From positions 2,684,577-2,748,576 of the forward strand of contig NZ_KB731324.1 of the NCBI RefSeq assembly GCF_000353285.1: a stretch of 64,000 nucleotides of DNA, written 5' to 3'. Position numbers and translations under genes: made by a program. The number at the start of each line of letters is the position of its first letter. The stretch's first letter is position 1. The notes beneath the pieces are model-generated. The model ran no database searches. It was not told the DNA's origin and saw only the letters and a list, made by a program, of their open reading frames with translations. The stretch comes from Leptolyngbya boryana PCC 6306. Its GTDB lineage: Bacteria; Cyanobacteriota; Cyanobacteriia; Leptolyngbyales; Leptolyngbyaceae. Below are positions 45,584 to 54,269 of the stretch, in pieces.

Positions 45584-46468
45584 ATGCAAAGATCCGAAGA
45601 AAAAGCCCTGACTCGAATTCAAAAAGTAATCAAAAACACTGCTTTAGCTGTCAGTATTAGTCTGGGAGTCTGGAGCCAGTCTGAAGTTGCCACTGCCCAA
45701 ACTTCGTTGTCCGATGCGCCATTAAATTTTGCGGTGCGATCAACTTCTAGATTCTGCCGAAGCAATTTAGAATCTGCGATCGACGCTATTGTGAAAAATC
45801 CAAGATTTCGCAATGCTCGCTGGGGCATTCTGATTAAGCCGATCGAAACGCCTGCAATTCTCTACCAGTACAATCCGAATAGTTCACTTATTCCTGCCTC
45901 GAATGTCAAATTGCTGACGACCGCTGCCGCGCTGAAAATTGCTAGCACCAACAATCCTCAAACGATACCGTCTTTTAGTAACTGGGTGACTGAGGTCAAT
46001 CGCTATAGCGATAACAATCGAGCAGATGCGCTGCGCCGTCGTATTGGAGGACAAGCTGCCATCAGAAATGCATTAGAACTGCTAGGAGTGAATGCCCAGA
46101 GCTATGCGCAAGTTGATGGTTCGGGACTCTCTCGCAATAATCGGGCAACGCCATCTGCTCTTGTTGCCCTCTTGGAAGGGATGTTTACGAATGATTCAAG
46201 TGGACTATTTTATCGATCTTTAGCCGTTGCCGGAGTGAATGGAACACTCCAAAATCGCTTTCGCAATACTCCTGTTCAAGGTCAATTTCATGGCAAGACT
46301 GGAACCTTGCGGGGAGTCAGGGCATTGTCTGGATATTTAGACAACCCGAACTATGGCACGATCGCGCTGAGTATTGTGGTCAATCAACCTGGGCAGTCAG
46401 GACAAGTCCTCGTCCAAGCAATCGACCAAATCGTGCTGAAAACGGCTCAAGTCGATCGCTGTGATTAG
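45584..46468 (+). CDS. Compact D-Ala-D-Ala carboxypeptidase (S13/PBP4-like)
   Basis: 294 residues with a signal-like start (QKVIKNTALAVSISLGVWSQ). All three penicillin-binding motifs are present: SNVK at 106-109, SRN at 183-185 (DGSGLSRNN) and KTG at 238-240 (FHGKTGTLRG). In full PBP4 enzymes about 240 residues, including extra domains, separate the first two motifs; here only about 75 do. The active-site core is thus kept with the inserted domains gone. It would trim or cleave peptidoglycan peptides in the periplasm. The frame is open from a TTG at 45524; ATG 45584 is preferred. Confidence 0.82.
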   Translation: MQRSEEKALTRIQKVIKNTALAVSISLGVWSQSEVATAQTSLSDAPLNFAVRSTSRFCRSNLESAIDAIVKNPRFRNARWGILIKPIETPAILYQYNPNSSLIPASNVKLLTTAAALKIASTNNPQTIPSFSNWVTEVNRYSDNNRADALRRRIGGQAAIRNALELLGVNAQSYAQVDGSGLSRNNRATPSALVALLEGMFTNDSSGLFYRSLAVAGVNGTLQNRFRNTPVQGQFHGKTGTLRGVRALSGYLDNPNYGTIALSIVVNQPGQSGQVLVQAIDQIVLKTAQVDRCD

Positions 46469-46542
46469 CCTGCGAATTCCGTGCTGAGGTGTATTGTGTG
46501 AGATCCTATTGATCAGGTGCTCGCACAAACTTCTCTTAAACT

Positions 46543-47193
46543 ATGCCGCATACGATCGCTAAAATCTTGAAATTCTCCTTGATTGTTCTCCTCATTGCTG
46601 GAATGATTTGGGGAATCAATCAAATTGGTGTCGATCAACTCCGAACAGAAGTTCAACGCTTTGGCGTATGGAGTCCGATTGTTTTACTCGGACTGCGATT
46701 TGTCAGTATCGTGATTCCGATTCTTCCAGGGACGTTGTATGCGCTGCTCGCTGGCGGTCTGTTTGGATTTGGAGTGGGGTTAGCGACGATCTTTGTCGCC
46801 GATCTCCTTGCTTGTGTAATGAATTTTTACCTAGCACGTCGCTATGGTCGATCTCTTGTCCAAAAGCTGGTGGGCGCAAAATTTATGGAGCGCGTCGATC
46901 GGTTTAGCCAAAAGCATCTAGAGAAGAATTTCTTCTTAGCCACGGGCTTTATGATGGGCGGTGGTTTTGATTTTGTCGCGTATGGGATTGGCTTAACTCA
47001 GATGCGATGGAAAAAATTCCTAGCATCTTTGGGGCTGAGCTTGATTGTTGCCAAGCCTCCAACAGTTGCTTTGGGTGCAGGATTATTTGATGGCGGTCAA
47101 GCAGTAATCGGCATCGCAGTTATCAGTTGCTTTGCACTCGCGGTCGTCACTGCACTTTTGAATCGGCAAGCAGACAGTTCATCGGCAGAATAA
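46543..47193 (+). CDS. TVP38/TMEM64 (DedA-like) membrane protein
   Basis: 216 residues with about five helices. The family core is LGLRFVSIVIPILPGTLYALLAGGLFGFGVG and LARRYGRSLVQKLVGAKFMERVDRFSQKHLEKNFF, followed by ATGFMMGGGFDFVAYGIGLTQM. Members act in membrane lipid turnover or transport. It is 10 bases before the AT-rich orphan gene and could be co-transcribed with it. Confidence 0.87.
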   Translation: MPHTIAKILKFSLIVLLIAGMIWGINQIGVDQLRTEVQRFGVWSPIVLLGLRFVSIVIPILPGTLYALLAGGLFGFGVGLATIFVADLLACVMNFYLARRYGRSLVQKLVGAKFMERVDRFSQKHLEKNFFLATGFMMGGGFDFVAYGIGLTQMRWKKFLASLGLSLIVAKPPTVALGAGLFDGGQAVIGIAVISCFALAVVTALLNRQADSSSAE

Positions 47194-47202
47194 AGACGTT
47201 GA

Positions 47203-48192
47203 ATGATGAACATGGTGAAAAATCGAATATCTCAATCTTTGACGAATCAACAAGTTGAAGCACTACTATCAGACTCTAACTATAACCAGAATGTGGAACT
47301 CAGTGAGCGTTATGGTGGCGAAGTTTATCAATTGCAAGATAAACGAATTTTAGCAATTACAAATGGAGTATGCCGTAGTCGAATCTACCCTTCAATTGAC
47401 ATTTTTACTACTTCTCTAATCGATTTAGAAAGTGAGTGGCAAGGTGATGAAAAAAAGCCAGCCTTTCTGCCCCTTAAGAAGGCTCGTAAACTTCTAGAAC
47501 GCAACTCAGGATGGAGCCAGAATCAAGATTTAGAAGAGCAGGCTAGAATAAAATTCTCTGAAATTTATGAACATGATGATGGGCAAATTCTTACATTTCC
47601 TAGTGCACAAATTCTTAAGCAACCGTTCTCCAAACTGAAGGGAGCACTGCTGTATTCCTCTTTAGAATGCTACCAAGCACAGTACGAATTCCGGTCTAAA
47701 CATATGCTTGCAGGTCTACTGCCACAGCAAAACAAATTCATTGAAGCTATTCCTAAACTTTGTACTAAACTCGGCACTCAGCTAGCAATTCCAGAGCAAT
47801 ATCTCGATAAGAGCGAAGCAAGTCTTAAGCACGTTGAATGGGCAATCAAACGGCATGGTAAGCGGAATTGCTTAAACTCTGAAGTTTTTCCATCTCTTCT
47901 TGCGTACATTGGAGAAGTTATCTGTCATGAAACCCATATAAGTTGGAAAATGAACCTACGAGAGGGGGAAATCTGGGAACCCTGGCTAGTTGCTTCTGAT
48001 GGTTGTAAGTATGAGTTTTTTGTGGATTTGTACAAACAATTAGACAGTGAAGCTCTGCAAATCCGCACAACTGTAGAATGTCTTATTGATGCAATTAGAA
48101 GCAATAGTCGTTTTGACAACTTAGACTACCCATCTGATGATTACCAATTTCTTGATGGTGATGACGATGATTTAGGCATTGGTCTAGATTAA
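47203..48192 (+). CDS. Unknown AT-rich gene
   Basis: 329 residues that I do not recognise. No signal peptide, membrane segment or catalytic motif is evident. The end is acidic (DDYQFLDGDDDDLGIGLD). The reading frame is visibly richer in A and T than its neighbours and contains no GCGATCGC site, which argues for transfer from elsewhere. ATG 47203 or 47206 are possible starts. A weak terminator follows. Confidence 0.7.
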   Translation: MMNMVKNRISQSLTNQQVEALLSDSNYNQNVELSERYGGEVYQLQDKRILAITNGVCRSRIYPSIDIFTTSLIDLESEWQGDEKKPAFLPLKKARKLLERNSGWSQNQDLEEQARIKFSEIYEHDDGQILTFPSAQILKQPFSKLKGALLYSSLECYQAQYEFRSKHMLAGLLPQQNKFIEAIPKLCTKLGTQLAIPEQYLDKSEASLKHVEWAIKRHGKRNCLNSEVFPSLLAYIGEVICHETHISWKMNLREGEIWEPWLVASDGCKYEFFVDLYKQLDSEALQIRTTVECLIDAIRSNSRFDNLDYPSDDYQFLDGDDDDLGIGLD

Positions 48193-48202
48193 CGATAAGA
48201 AA

Positions 48203-48235
48203 AGAACTCCAGGCTTGATTAAAACTTGGAGTTCT
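48203..48235. terminator. Hairpin between convergent genes
   Basis: AGAACTCCA (48203-48211) pairs with TGGAGTTCT (48227-48235), 15-nt loop. On the minus strand a T-rich stretch follows, so it can end the ABC transporter operon; it also follows the AT-rich gene. Confidence 0.7.
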
Positions 48236-48300
48236 GTAGCTGCTCGAAACTTTAAAGATTCAGGTCAGGAGAATAGGGTGAAGATCTGAAATGATAGTTG

Positions 48301-48321
48301 CTACTCCCCACTCCCCACCCC
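48301..48321 (+). repeat. ACTCCCC heptamer tandem repeat
   Basis: CTACTCCCCACTCCCCACCC: three units of the same repeat type found at 29127 and 32991. Confidence 0.65.
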
Positions 48322-48343
48322 GCAACATGAATGCGATCGACGA

Positions 48344-49183
48344 TTACTCATCCGACTCAAAATGCGAGTCCAAGAAATTCAACGCATGATTCCGCAGTTC
48401 ATAGTAAGCAGGAGAATTGCGAATCTTCGCTCGATCGCGGGGATGCTCAAACGGGACTTCTAGAATCTCTCCGATCGTAGCTTCAGGCCCATTCGTCATC
48501 AGCACAATGCGATCGCTCATATAAATCGCCTCATCGACATCATGCGTAATCATCATCACGGCTTGCCGATGCTGCTCCCAAATTTCTAGTACCTGTCGCT
48601 GTAATTTACTCTTGGTCAACGCATCCAAGGCTCCAAACGGCTCATCCATCAGCAGCATTTTTGGGCGGATTGCTAATGCTCTCGCAATTCCAACTCGCTG
48701 CTTCATGCCGCCTGAAATCTCATCCGGATACTTATCAGCCGCAGCATTGAGATTCACCATGGCAATGTGTTCATTGACAACCTGTTTTTTCTCAGCCGCA
48801 GACAAGCCTCTCGACACTTCATCGACAGCTAAGCGAATGTTCTGGCGCACCGTGAGCCAAGGCAGCAATGAATAGTTCTGAAACACCATCATTCTTTCTG
48901 CTCCGGGTTTGCGAATTTCTCGCCCTTCGAGTAAAACGGAACCTGAAGTCGATCGCTCTAGTCCCGCCACAATTTTTAGCAACGTAGACTTCCCACAGCC
49001 CGAATGCCCAATAATCGAGATATATTCGCGCTCCCCGATCGTTAAATTGACATCTTTGAGAATCACAGTTTCGCGATCGCCGTTTTTATACGATTTAGAA
49101 AGCTGCTGAATTTCAAGAAATGCTGGTGCATATGACATCCCAAACTCAGGCTTTGGCGCATTGAGCATGTTGAATTTTGTCAT
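48344..49183 (-). CDS. NrtD-type ABC ATPase
   Basis: 279 residues: Walker A IIGHSGCGKSTLLKIVAG, Q-loop MMVFQNYSLLPWLTV, signature EISGGMKQRVGIARALA, Walker B MLLMDEPFGALDALTK and H-loop MMITHDVDEAIYMSDRI. NrtD/SsuB-like subgroup of nitrate, sulfonate, bicarbonate and cyanate importers. It closes the operon permease - binding protein - ATPase on the minus strand. Confidence 0.88.
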   Translation of the reverse strand: MTKFNMLNAPKPEFGMSYAPAFLEIQQLSKSYKNGDRETVILKDVNLTIGEREYISIIGHSGCGKSTLLKIVAGLERSTSGSVLLEGREIRKPGAERMMVFQNYSLLPWLTVRQNIRLAVDEVSRGLSAAEKKQVVNEHIAMVNLNAAADKYPDEISGGMKQRVGIARALAIRPKMLLMDEPFGALDALTKSKLQRQVLEIWEQHRQAVMMITHDVDEAIYMSDRIVLMTNGPEATIGEILEVPFEHPRDRAKIRNSPAYYELRNHALNFLDSHFESDE

Positions 49184-49226
49184 GAAGAACTCCTTCTAAA
49201 ATACTCGTTAACTACGAAAAATAAAC

Positions 49227-50618
49227 CTAGGAAAAATAGACTTTTGTAGCTTGACTCGCCCGAATCTCGAAACTGTTGAGATACCCGACTGGATCGCTTG
49301 GGTCAAACGCTTTCTTGTCGATAAATGCTGCTGATGGCTCAACTTTGTAATCCTCAGTTGGACAAGCAATTCCCAACTCTGCTGCGACTTCGCGATAAAT
49401 ATCGGTGCGCCAAGATTTTGCTGCAATTTGATCCGCATCTTTCGGAATTTCTTTGATTTGTCCCCATCTCGCTGCTTGGGTCATCAGCCATAAACTGCGC
49501 GATTGCCACATAAATGTAGAATGCTCATCTTTGACGTGAGGCACATCTTTCGGCATGTCGAAGAACATGGTTGTCGAATCTGATTTCACGGTTCGATTTT
49601 TGCCATCAAATCCGCCGTAGTTGTAGTCTCCGACGATCGCTGGTCGAGTAAATTTCACATTTGCTCCGGTATACGATCGCGCTGAAATAATCTGAGCGAC
49701 TTCTTCTCGATTTTGATCACAGTAGCGACAGGCTTCGATCATCGCTTTGAGTAATGCCCGATAAGTTTTGGGATTCTCATCAATAAAAGATTGCATGACC
49801 GCAAGTAAGCGATCGGGATGTCCATTCCAAATCTCTCGTCCTTGAGCAAAAGTAAACCCGATGCCTTCATTCCCTGAAATTGCCCGTGTATTCCAGGGTT
49901 CAGCGACCATGTAACCTTGCATTGCGCCAATCCGCACATTCGTCACCATCTGGGGCGGGGGCACAATAATCACTCGAAACTCTTTGAGTGGATTGACTCC
50001 TGCTGCTGCAGCAACGTAGCGCACAAAGTACTCGTAGATTGAAGAACTGAGGACGACTGCCCAGACTCGTTGCTCTGAAGGTAAGTTATCAAAGTACTGT
50101 CGAAAGTCTTGCCCAAATGTGTCTAAGTTGCCGTTGTATGCTGACCAAGGACGCAATCCTGACTCCCACATTGCGCGATTCATCGTCATCGCATTTCCGT
50201 GATGATGAATGGTCATGCCAGCACACATCGGAGCATGGCGCGCGCCTTCTGCTCCAACTCGCGCATTTGTAACTGCTCCGGCAACGACGGGAGCCGCATC
50301 TAAGCGACCGAAGATTAAGCCATCTCGTGAGGTCGCCCAACTGGCTTCACGGCTCAATTGTACATTCAAGCCATATTTGCGAAAAAAACCTTTTTCCCAA
50401 GCGATCGCAAATGGTGCACAGTCATTGACTGGAACATAGCCGAGCGTCAAATTCGGTTTTTCTAACTCGCTCGATTGAATCACAGGAGTAACTGACATTG
50501 CAGCCTCAGAGAGTCCTTGGGGTGCACGACTGGCATTGATCGCACATGAAGGCAGTGAAGCTGCCACAGTCGAGGTTCCCGCGCCGATTAAAAATGCTCG
50601 TCTTGTCCAATTTCTCAT
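49227..50618 (-). CDS. NrtA/CmpA-type binding protein of an ABC importer
   Basis: 463 residues with a twin-arginine-type signal (WTRRAFLIGAGTSTVAASLPSC) ending in a lipobox-like LPSC, so it is probably a lipid-anchored periplasmic protein. The solute-binding domain shows LTLGYVPVNDCAPFAIAWEKGFFRKYGL and ASWATSRDGLIFGRLDAAPV, then GYMVAEPWNTRAI, as in nitrate (NrtA), bicarbonate (CmpA) and cyanate (CynA) receptors. Residues do not let me choose the ligand. Unlike classic nrtABCD, no NrtC-like fusion is present. Confidence 0.87.
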   Translation of the reverse strand: MRNWTRRAFLIGAGTSTVAASLPSCAINASRAPQGLSEAAMSVTPVIQSSELEKPNLTLGYVPVNDCAPFAIAWEKGFFRKYGLNVQLSREASWATSRDGLIFGRLDAAPVVAGAVTNARVGAEGARHAPMCAGMTIHHHGNAMTMNRAMWESGLRPWSAYNGNLDTFGQDFRQYFDNLPSEQRVWAVVLSSSIYEYFVRYVAAAAGVNPLKEFRVIIVPPPQMVTNVRIGAMQGYMVAEPWNTRAISGNEGIGFTFAQGREIWNGHPDRLLAVMQSFIDENPKTYRALLKAMIEACRYCDQNREEVAQIISARSYTGANVKFTRPAIVGDYNYGGFDGKNRTVKSDSTTMFFDMPKDVPHVKDEHSTFMWQSRSLWLMTQAARWGQIKEIPKDADQIAAKSWRTDIYREVAAELGIACPTEDYKVEPSAAFIDKKAFDPSDPVGYLNSFEIRASQATKVYFS

Positions 50619-50772
50619 GCTCTACTCTCTGCATTCGGAGGATGTTCAGTTGAATGTCGGGTTCGGTTTAATGGTGCTACAGTAACTTCGGCTTTAGCGT
50701 CTAAAGCTCCTAGAATCAGGGACTTTAAGTTTTGAAACCTCTAAATTTTCAAGATCTGCTAAGCCTACAAAT

Positions 50773-50796
50773 TGCTATCAATCGTTCCTGATAGCA
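50773..50796 (-). other. Intercistronic hairpin
   Basis: TGCTATCA (50773-50780) and TGATAGCA (50789-50796) form a perfect 8-bp stem with an 8-nt loop in the 205-base gap between the permease and binding-protein genes. On the minus strand ATTTG follows. It may be a weak terminator or an mRNA-stabilising stem that sets different levels of the two products. Confidence 0.45.
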
Positions 50797-50823
50797 CGCA
50801 ATTCTCTAGAGAGTTTCTCGAAG

Positions 50824-51672
50824 CTAAACCGATCGCCGACGATGTGTTACTAGAGCTTCAAGCTGGGCTAATCCAAAATCTAATAGCAATCCTGTTAAGC
50901 CAATGACAAACACGGCTAAAAACACAGAGCTAAGATTCAATCGACTCCATTCATCCCACACAAAGAATCCGATTCCCACTCCGCCAGTTAGCATTTCGAC
51001 TGCCACAATCACCAGCCAAGCAATTCCCAGGCTAATTCTCAAACCTGTAAAAATGTACGGCAAGCTAGCAGGGAGCACAATCTTCAGAATCCGCCGCCAC
51101 TGCGGCATTTCTAACACTCGCGACACATCAATATAATCTTTTGGGACACTCGATACGCCCAACGCAGTGTTGATAATCGTTGCCCAAAGTGAAGTAATGA
51201 AGATCACGAAAATTGCTGAAGGATCAGCCAGATTGAAAATAGAAAGCGCGATCGGTAACCAAGCCAGCGGTGAAACAGGCTTAAAAATCTGAATGACTGG
51301 ATTAAGCGCCATCATTGCTTTTTCAGACATGCCAATCAAAAAGCCGACTGGAATCGCAACCAATGCCCCCAAGGTAAATCCAATCAATACTCGTCGCAAA
51401 CTCGCAAGTAAGAGCCATCCTAATCCCAAGTCTCCGGGACCTCGACGATAAAACGGATGCAGAATGTAATCCAAATTCGCAACCAATGCTTCAGGAGGCG
51501 TTGGAATCAATTCAGGTTTGGCAAGTGCGATCGCCCACCACAGCACAATCACACCTAGAAAACCTAGGAACGGTAAAAAGACACGATCGCGACTAATAAC
51601 TGGACGAACCCGCCGCCCCATCGCTTGAGAAACAACAGCAAACATTGCTGCCAAATTGATTTGCAGGATCAT
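50824..51672 (-). CDS. NrtB-type ABC permease
   Basis: 282 residues with six helices: FLPFLGFLGVIVLWWAIALA, ASLRRVLIGFTLGALVAIPVGFLIG, the EAA-loop stretch FITSLWATIINTALGV with DVSRVLEMPQWRRILKIVLPASLPYIFTGLRISLGIAWLVIV, and a C-terminal helix. It forms the channel of the importer. GGAG lies about 11 bases before ATG 51672. It is first in the operon, directly behind the riboswitch-like leader, which makes it the most directly controlled gene. Confidence 0.88.
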   Translation of the reverse strand: MILQINLAAMFAVVSQAMGRRVRPVISRDRVFLPFLGFLGVIVLWWAIALAKPELIPTPPEALVANLDYILHPFYRRGPGDLGLGWLLLASLRRVLIGFTLGALVAIPVGFLIGMSEKAMMALNPVIQIFKPVSPLAWLPIALSIFNLADPSAIFVIFITSLWATIINTALGVSSVPKDYIDVSRVLEMPQWRRILKIVLPASLPYIFTGLRISLGIAWLVIVAVEMLTGGVGIGFFVWDEWSRLNLSSVFLAVFVIGLTGLLLDFGLAQLEALVTHRRRSV

Positions 51673-51694
51673 AAGTTTAGATTCTCCAGAGCCA

Positions 51695-51850
51695 AACTCT
51701 CGAATGCTGACGAAGTTAGCTGACGGGCGAGGGCTGCGAGATGCCCCCCATTGGGTTACTTAGAAATAACTAAGCTCACAACAGTAAGCCCCGAATAAAC
51801 TGGTTCCTCCGCTTCAGAGATTACTCTCTGAATTAAGCTGACCGACTCGA
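51695..51850 (-). promoter_or_regulatory. ydaO/yuaA-type c-di-AMP riboswitch (predicted)
   Basis: Read on the minus strand, the leader contains the landmark segments of this riboswitch class in the right order: CAGCTTAATTC, a small AGAGA/TCTCT hairpin, AAGCGGAGGAACCAG, TTCGGGGC, a variable central part with AACCCAATGGGG, and the near-invariant end CCCGTCAGCTAACTTCGTCAGC. It ends about 20 bases before the permease start, so it can act on expression. In this class ligand binding usually switches expression off. The call is from memory of the consensus; a covariance-model search was not possible. Confidence 0.8.
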
Positions 51851-51942
51851 ATAGGAGATACTTTACCATCGAAGTATCAAAATGAACAATCTTTCTTTAG
51901 AAGTATTTCATGATCCTCTCACAACAGAATGCATAAAAATTC

Positions 51943-52830
51943 TCAATCGATTGGATAGTTTATCGATCGAACACTGTGCCCCTCTCCGATCTCTAGAACT
52001 AAATCTGCCTGCTTTAGTAGGGGCGGAATGAATAATTCAGGGTGTAAGGCTTGCCAAAAGTACTCGACAAATTCATCGATTTCAGCATCACTCATTCCAG
52101 CTTTACCTTGAGCAATCATTTTATGCTCAGCTTCTTTCCGCCATTGTTTGCTCAGTTGATACTCTGGAACATAGAGAATCACGAAGCGATCGAGTAATTC
52201 CCACAACGGTACATAGCTCTGTAATTGCTGATTCATGGCTTGTGCGAATTGCTGATCTGCAACGATCTCGAACTCAGAAACAATCGGGCGTACGCCCACA
52301 AACCATCCCTCAAAGAGAATAATATCTGCCTGTGTAATGAGTTCTGGCTCACTGCGATCGCCTTCGCCTCCATGAGCCGATTTATCAAATCTGGGCAGTG
52401 AGATCGGAAACTCTCCCCGCTGAAACTGCTGTAAAACCTCAATGCCTAATTGCACATCATGCGTTCCAGGTGGTCCTCGACGAATCATTCGCGGATCACG
52501 AGTTCGCAACCGAACTCGATCGACATACGGCGAATACAAATCATCAAGTGACCAACTCACAGTCGAGTAGCCGAGCTTGTTGAGAAGCAGCGCAAGGACT
52601 TTAGTTAAGGTGGTTTTTCCAGTGCCTTGCCCACCTAGAAAAGCCTGAATGAGAACACGAGATTGAGCGTTGCGCCAATGTGCAATCTGAAAGGCTAAAG
52701 GTACCCAGATCTTCTTAATGGTGTCAGGGTCGGGCACAATTTCGAGTTCGTTGCAGAGTTCTACGATCGCAGCTTCGTGGATTTTAAGAAACTCGGATCG
52801 ATTCCTTTCAGACTCATAATCAATATCCAT
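51943..52830 (-). CDS. D-glycerate 3-kinase (plant/cyanobacterial GLYK type)
   Basis: 295 residues of the P-loop kinase family that returns photorespiratory glycerate to 3-phosphoglycerate. Walker A is IQAFLGGQGTGKTTLTKVL; SWSLDDLYSPYVDRVRL, MIRRGPPGTHDVQLG, FDKSAHGGEGDR and ILFEGWFVGVRP follow in the order known for GLYK. ATG 52830 is used. The gene lies upstream of the riboswitch-controlled operon on the same strand, so read-through into the leader is possible. Confidence 0.87.
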   Translation of the reverse strand: MDIDYESERNRSEFLKIHEAAIVELCNELEIVPDPDTIKKIWVPLAFQIAHWRNAQSRVLIQAFLGGQGTGKTTLTKVLALLLNKLGYSTVSWSLDDLYSPYVDRVRLRTRDPRMIRRGPPGTHDVQLGIEVLQQFQRGEFPISLPRFDKSAHGGEGDRSEPELITQADIILFEGWFVGVRPIVSEFEIVADQQFAQAMNQQLQSYVPLWELLDRFVILYVPEYQLSKQWRKEAEHKMIAQGKAGMSDAEIDEFVEYFWQALHPELFIPPLLKQADLVLEIGEGHSVRSINYPID

Positions 52831-52869
52831 AGAATCAAGTCTTTATCCGTCGCAATTCTATTATTGAAT

Positions 52870-52899
52870 CAAAAAAACCGGGAGAATCTATCCCCCGGT
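52870..52899 (-). terminator. Terminator of the hemerythrin gene
   Basis: ACCGGG (52877-52882) pairs with CCCGGT (52894-52899), plus two inner pairs; on the minus strand seven T follow. It separates the hemerythrin gene from glycerate kinase. Confidence 0.8.
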
Positions 52900-52937
52900 C
52901 TATAACCCCTGAAATCAAACCCTAGCTCGTGCAGCGA

Positions 52938-53972
52938 TTATTTAGCAGCAGCTTTTTGTACTTCGCTCTTTCTCGCCTTGAACTGAGTTGCCAGATTTTC
53001 TAGTTCAGAACTGCTGAAGTTATCGCGCAATGCTGCAAAGAACGTGCTTTCTTCTTGACGAACGTGATCCATGATCTCATCCATCAACTTGTTCAATGCA
53101 GACATGAACTGATCCGACATCATGTCCATTTTTTCCATCGCTTCAAGTGCGGGGAACCAGGAATTTTGCTCATCGTAAAGTTCTTGCAAGTCGCTTTCAG
53201 CATACTTACCTCGAACTGCGGGATAAGCAATTTCGTTTTCAGCGATCGCATGAGCGCGTAAGTCACTCGCCAACTGAGTGAAGAACTCTTTGCGCTTCAT
53301 TTGATCTTGCGTTCCTTTGATTTCAGCAAACAGAACATTCACTTTTTGGTGATCCATCCGAATCACATCTTGAATGTTCATATCAGACTTGCCACTCGCT
53401 TGCGTGACAACACTACCTGCTACACCAGACAGTGCCGCAACCGCATCTTGAACCCGGCTCCACAGTCCTTGGTCTGCATCCATTCCGGTCAATTCGCGCA
53501 CGCCCAACGTTTCGAGAACGCCTTTGAGTTGCTCTTGGTGAGCACGGTTTTCAAAGTTGACAGTATTTAGTGGAGTAATCGCCGCTTCGATATCTGCACC
53601 CACGCGCTGAGCAGCTTTGTGAATCGTGATTCCGGTCATCACTTGCTGATGCTTCATCAATTCATGTTGAAACACCTTTTCATACATGGTCAATTCGGAA
53701 CCAGACATCATCTGATCCATCTTGCTGACGAATTCGCTAATCGTCTGCTTCGGTTCAGATGGCACACCATATTGAACAATCACAGTGTCCAAGATTCCCA
53801 GATTCTTCTGGTCATCTTTCAGCATCTCTTGAAAGCGCTTGGCAATCTCAGAATCTGTCGTTGCTGAAATAAATTTCTGTTCATTAGAGATGATTAATTC
53901 TTGAACAGCTTTCATATCCGCAAGCTTCATCGCGATCGCTTTGCGTTTCGTGTCGTCTACTGTTGTAACCAT
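52938..53972 (-). CDS. Hemerythrin-domain protein
   Basis: 344 residues in two halves. The first about 180 residues are all-helical and resemble a ferritin-like helical bundle (MKAVQELIISNEQKFISA; EKVFQHELMKHQQVM). The second half is a hemerythrin HHE domain: IRMDHQKVNVLFAEI, LRAHAIAENEIAYPAV and IMDHVRQEESTFFAAL supply His and Glu ligands for a di-iron site. Such proteins bind oxygen, NO or iron or sense them. The divergent crtO gene starts 297 bases away. A terminator lies downstream. Confidence 0.85.
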   Translation of the reverse strand: MVTTVDDTKRKAIAMKLADMKAVQELIISNEQKFISATTDSEIAKRFQEMLKDDQKNLGILDTVIVQYGVPSEPKQTISEFVSKMDQMMSGSELTMYEKVFQHELMKHQQVMTGITIHKAAQRVGADIEAAITPLNTVNFENRAHQEQLKGVLETLGVRELTGMDADQGLWSRVQDAVAALSGVAGSVVTQASGKSDMNIQDVIRMDHQKVNVLFAEIKGTQDQMKRKEFFTQLASDLRAHAIAENEIAYPAVRGKYAESDLQELYDEQNSWFPALEAMEKMDMMSDQFMSALNKLMDEIMDHVRQEESTFFAALRDNFSSSELENLATQFKARKSEVQKAAAK

Positions 53973-54269
53973 AATGAGTGTTCTCCAAATTTGCTCTTAT
54001 TGAGATTTCGGTATTCGTTCCAGCTTTGAGCTTCGCACAGGCATCTAGAAACAACATCATTCCCGTGGTTGACTAAAATGTTGGGTAAATCACCTTCGGG
54101 ATCAGACTCTAGATACACGTAGAATCTAAAATTTCGTCTTTAGATAGTTGCCTTTTGCTCAGTTGTGCTAGACGCTTTTGAATAAGAATAAAAAATGGGA
54201 TGCTTAGGCGAATCGTGCCGCTAGGACTGTTCGCACATCACGTGAGAGAAATGCTAGGAGCAAGTATCG

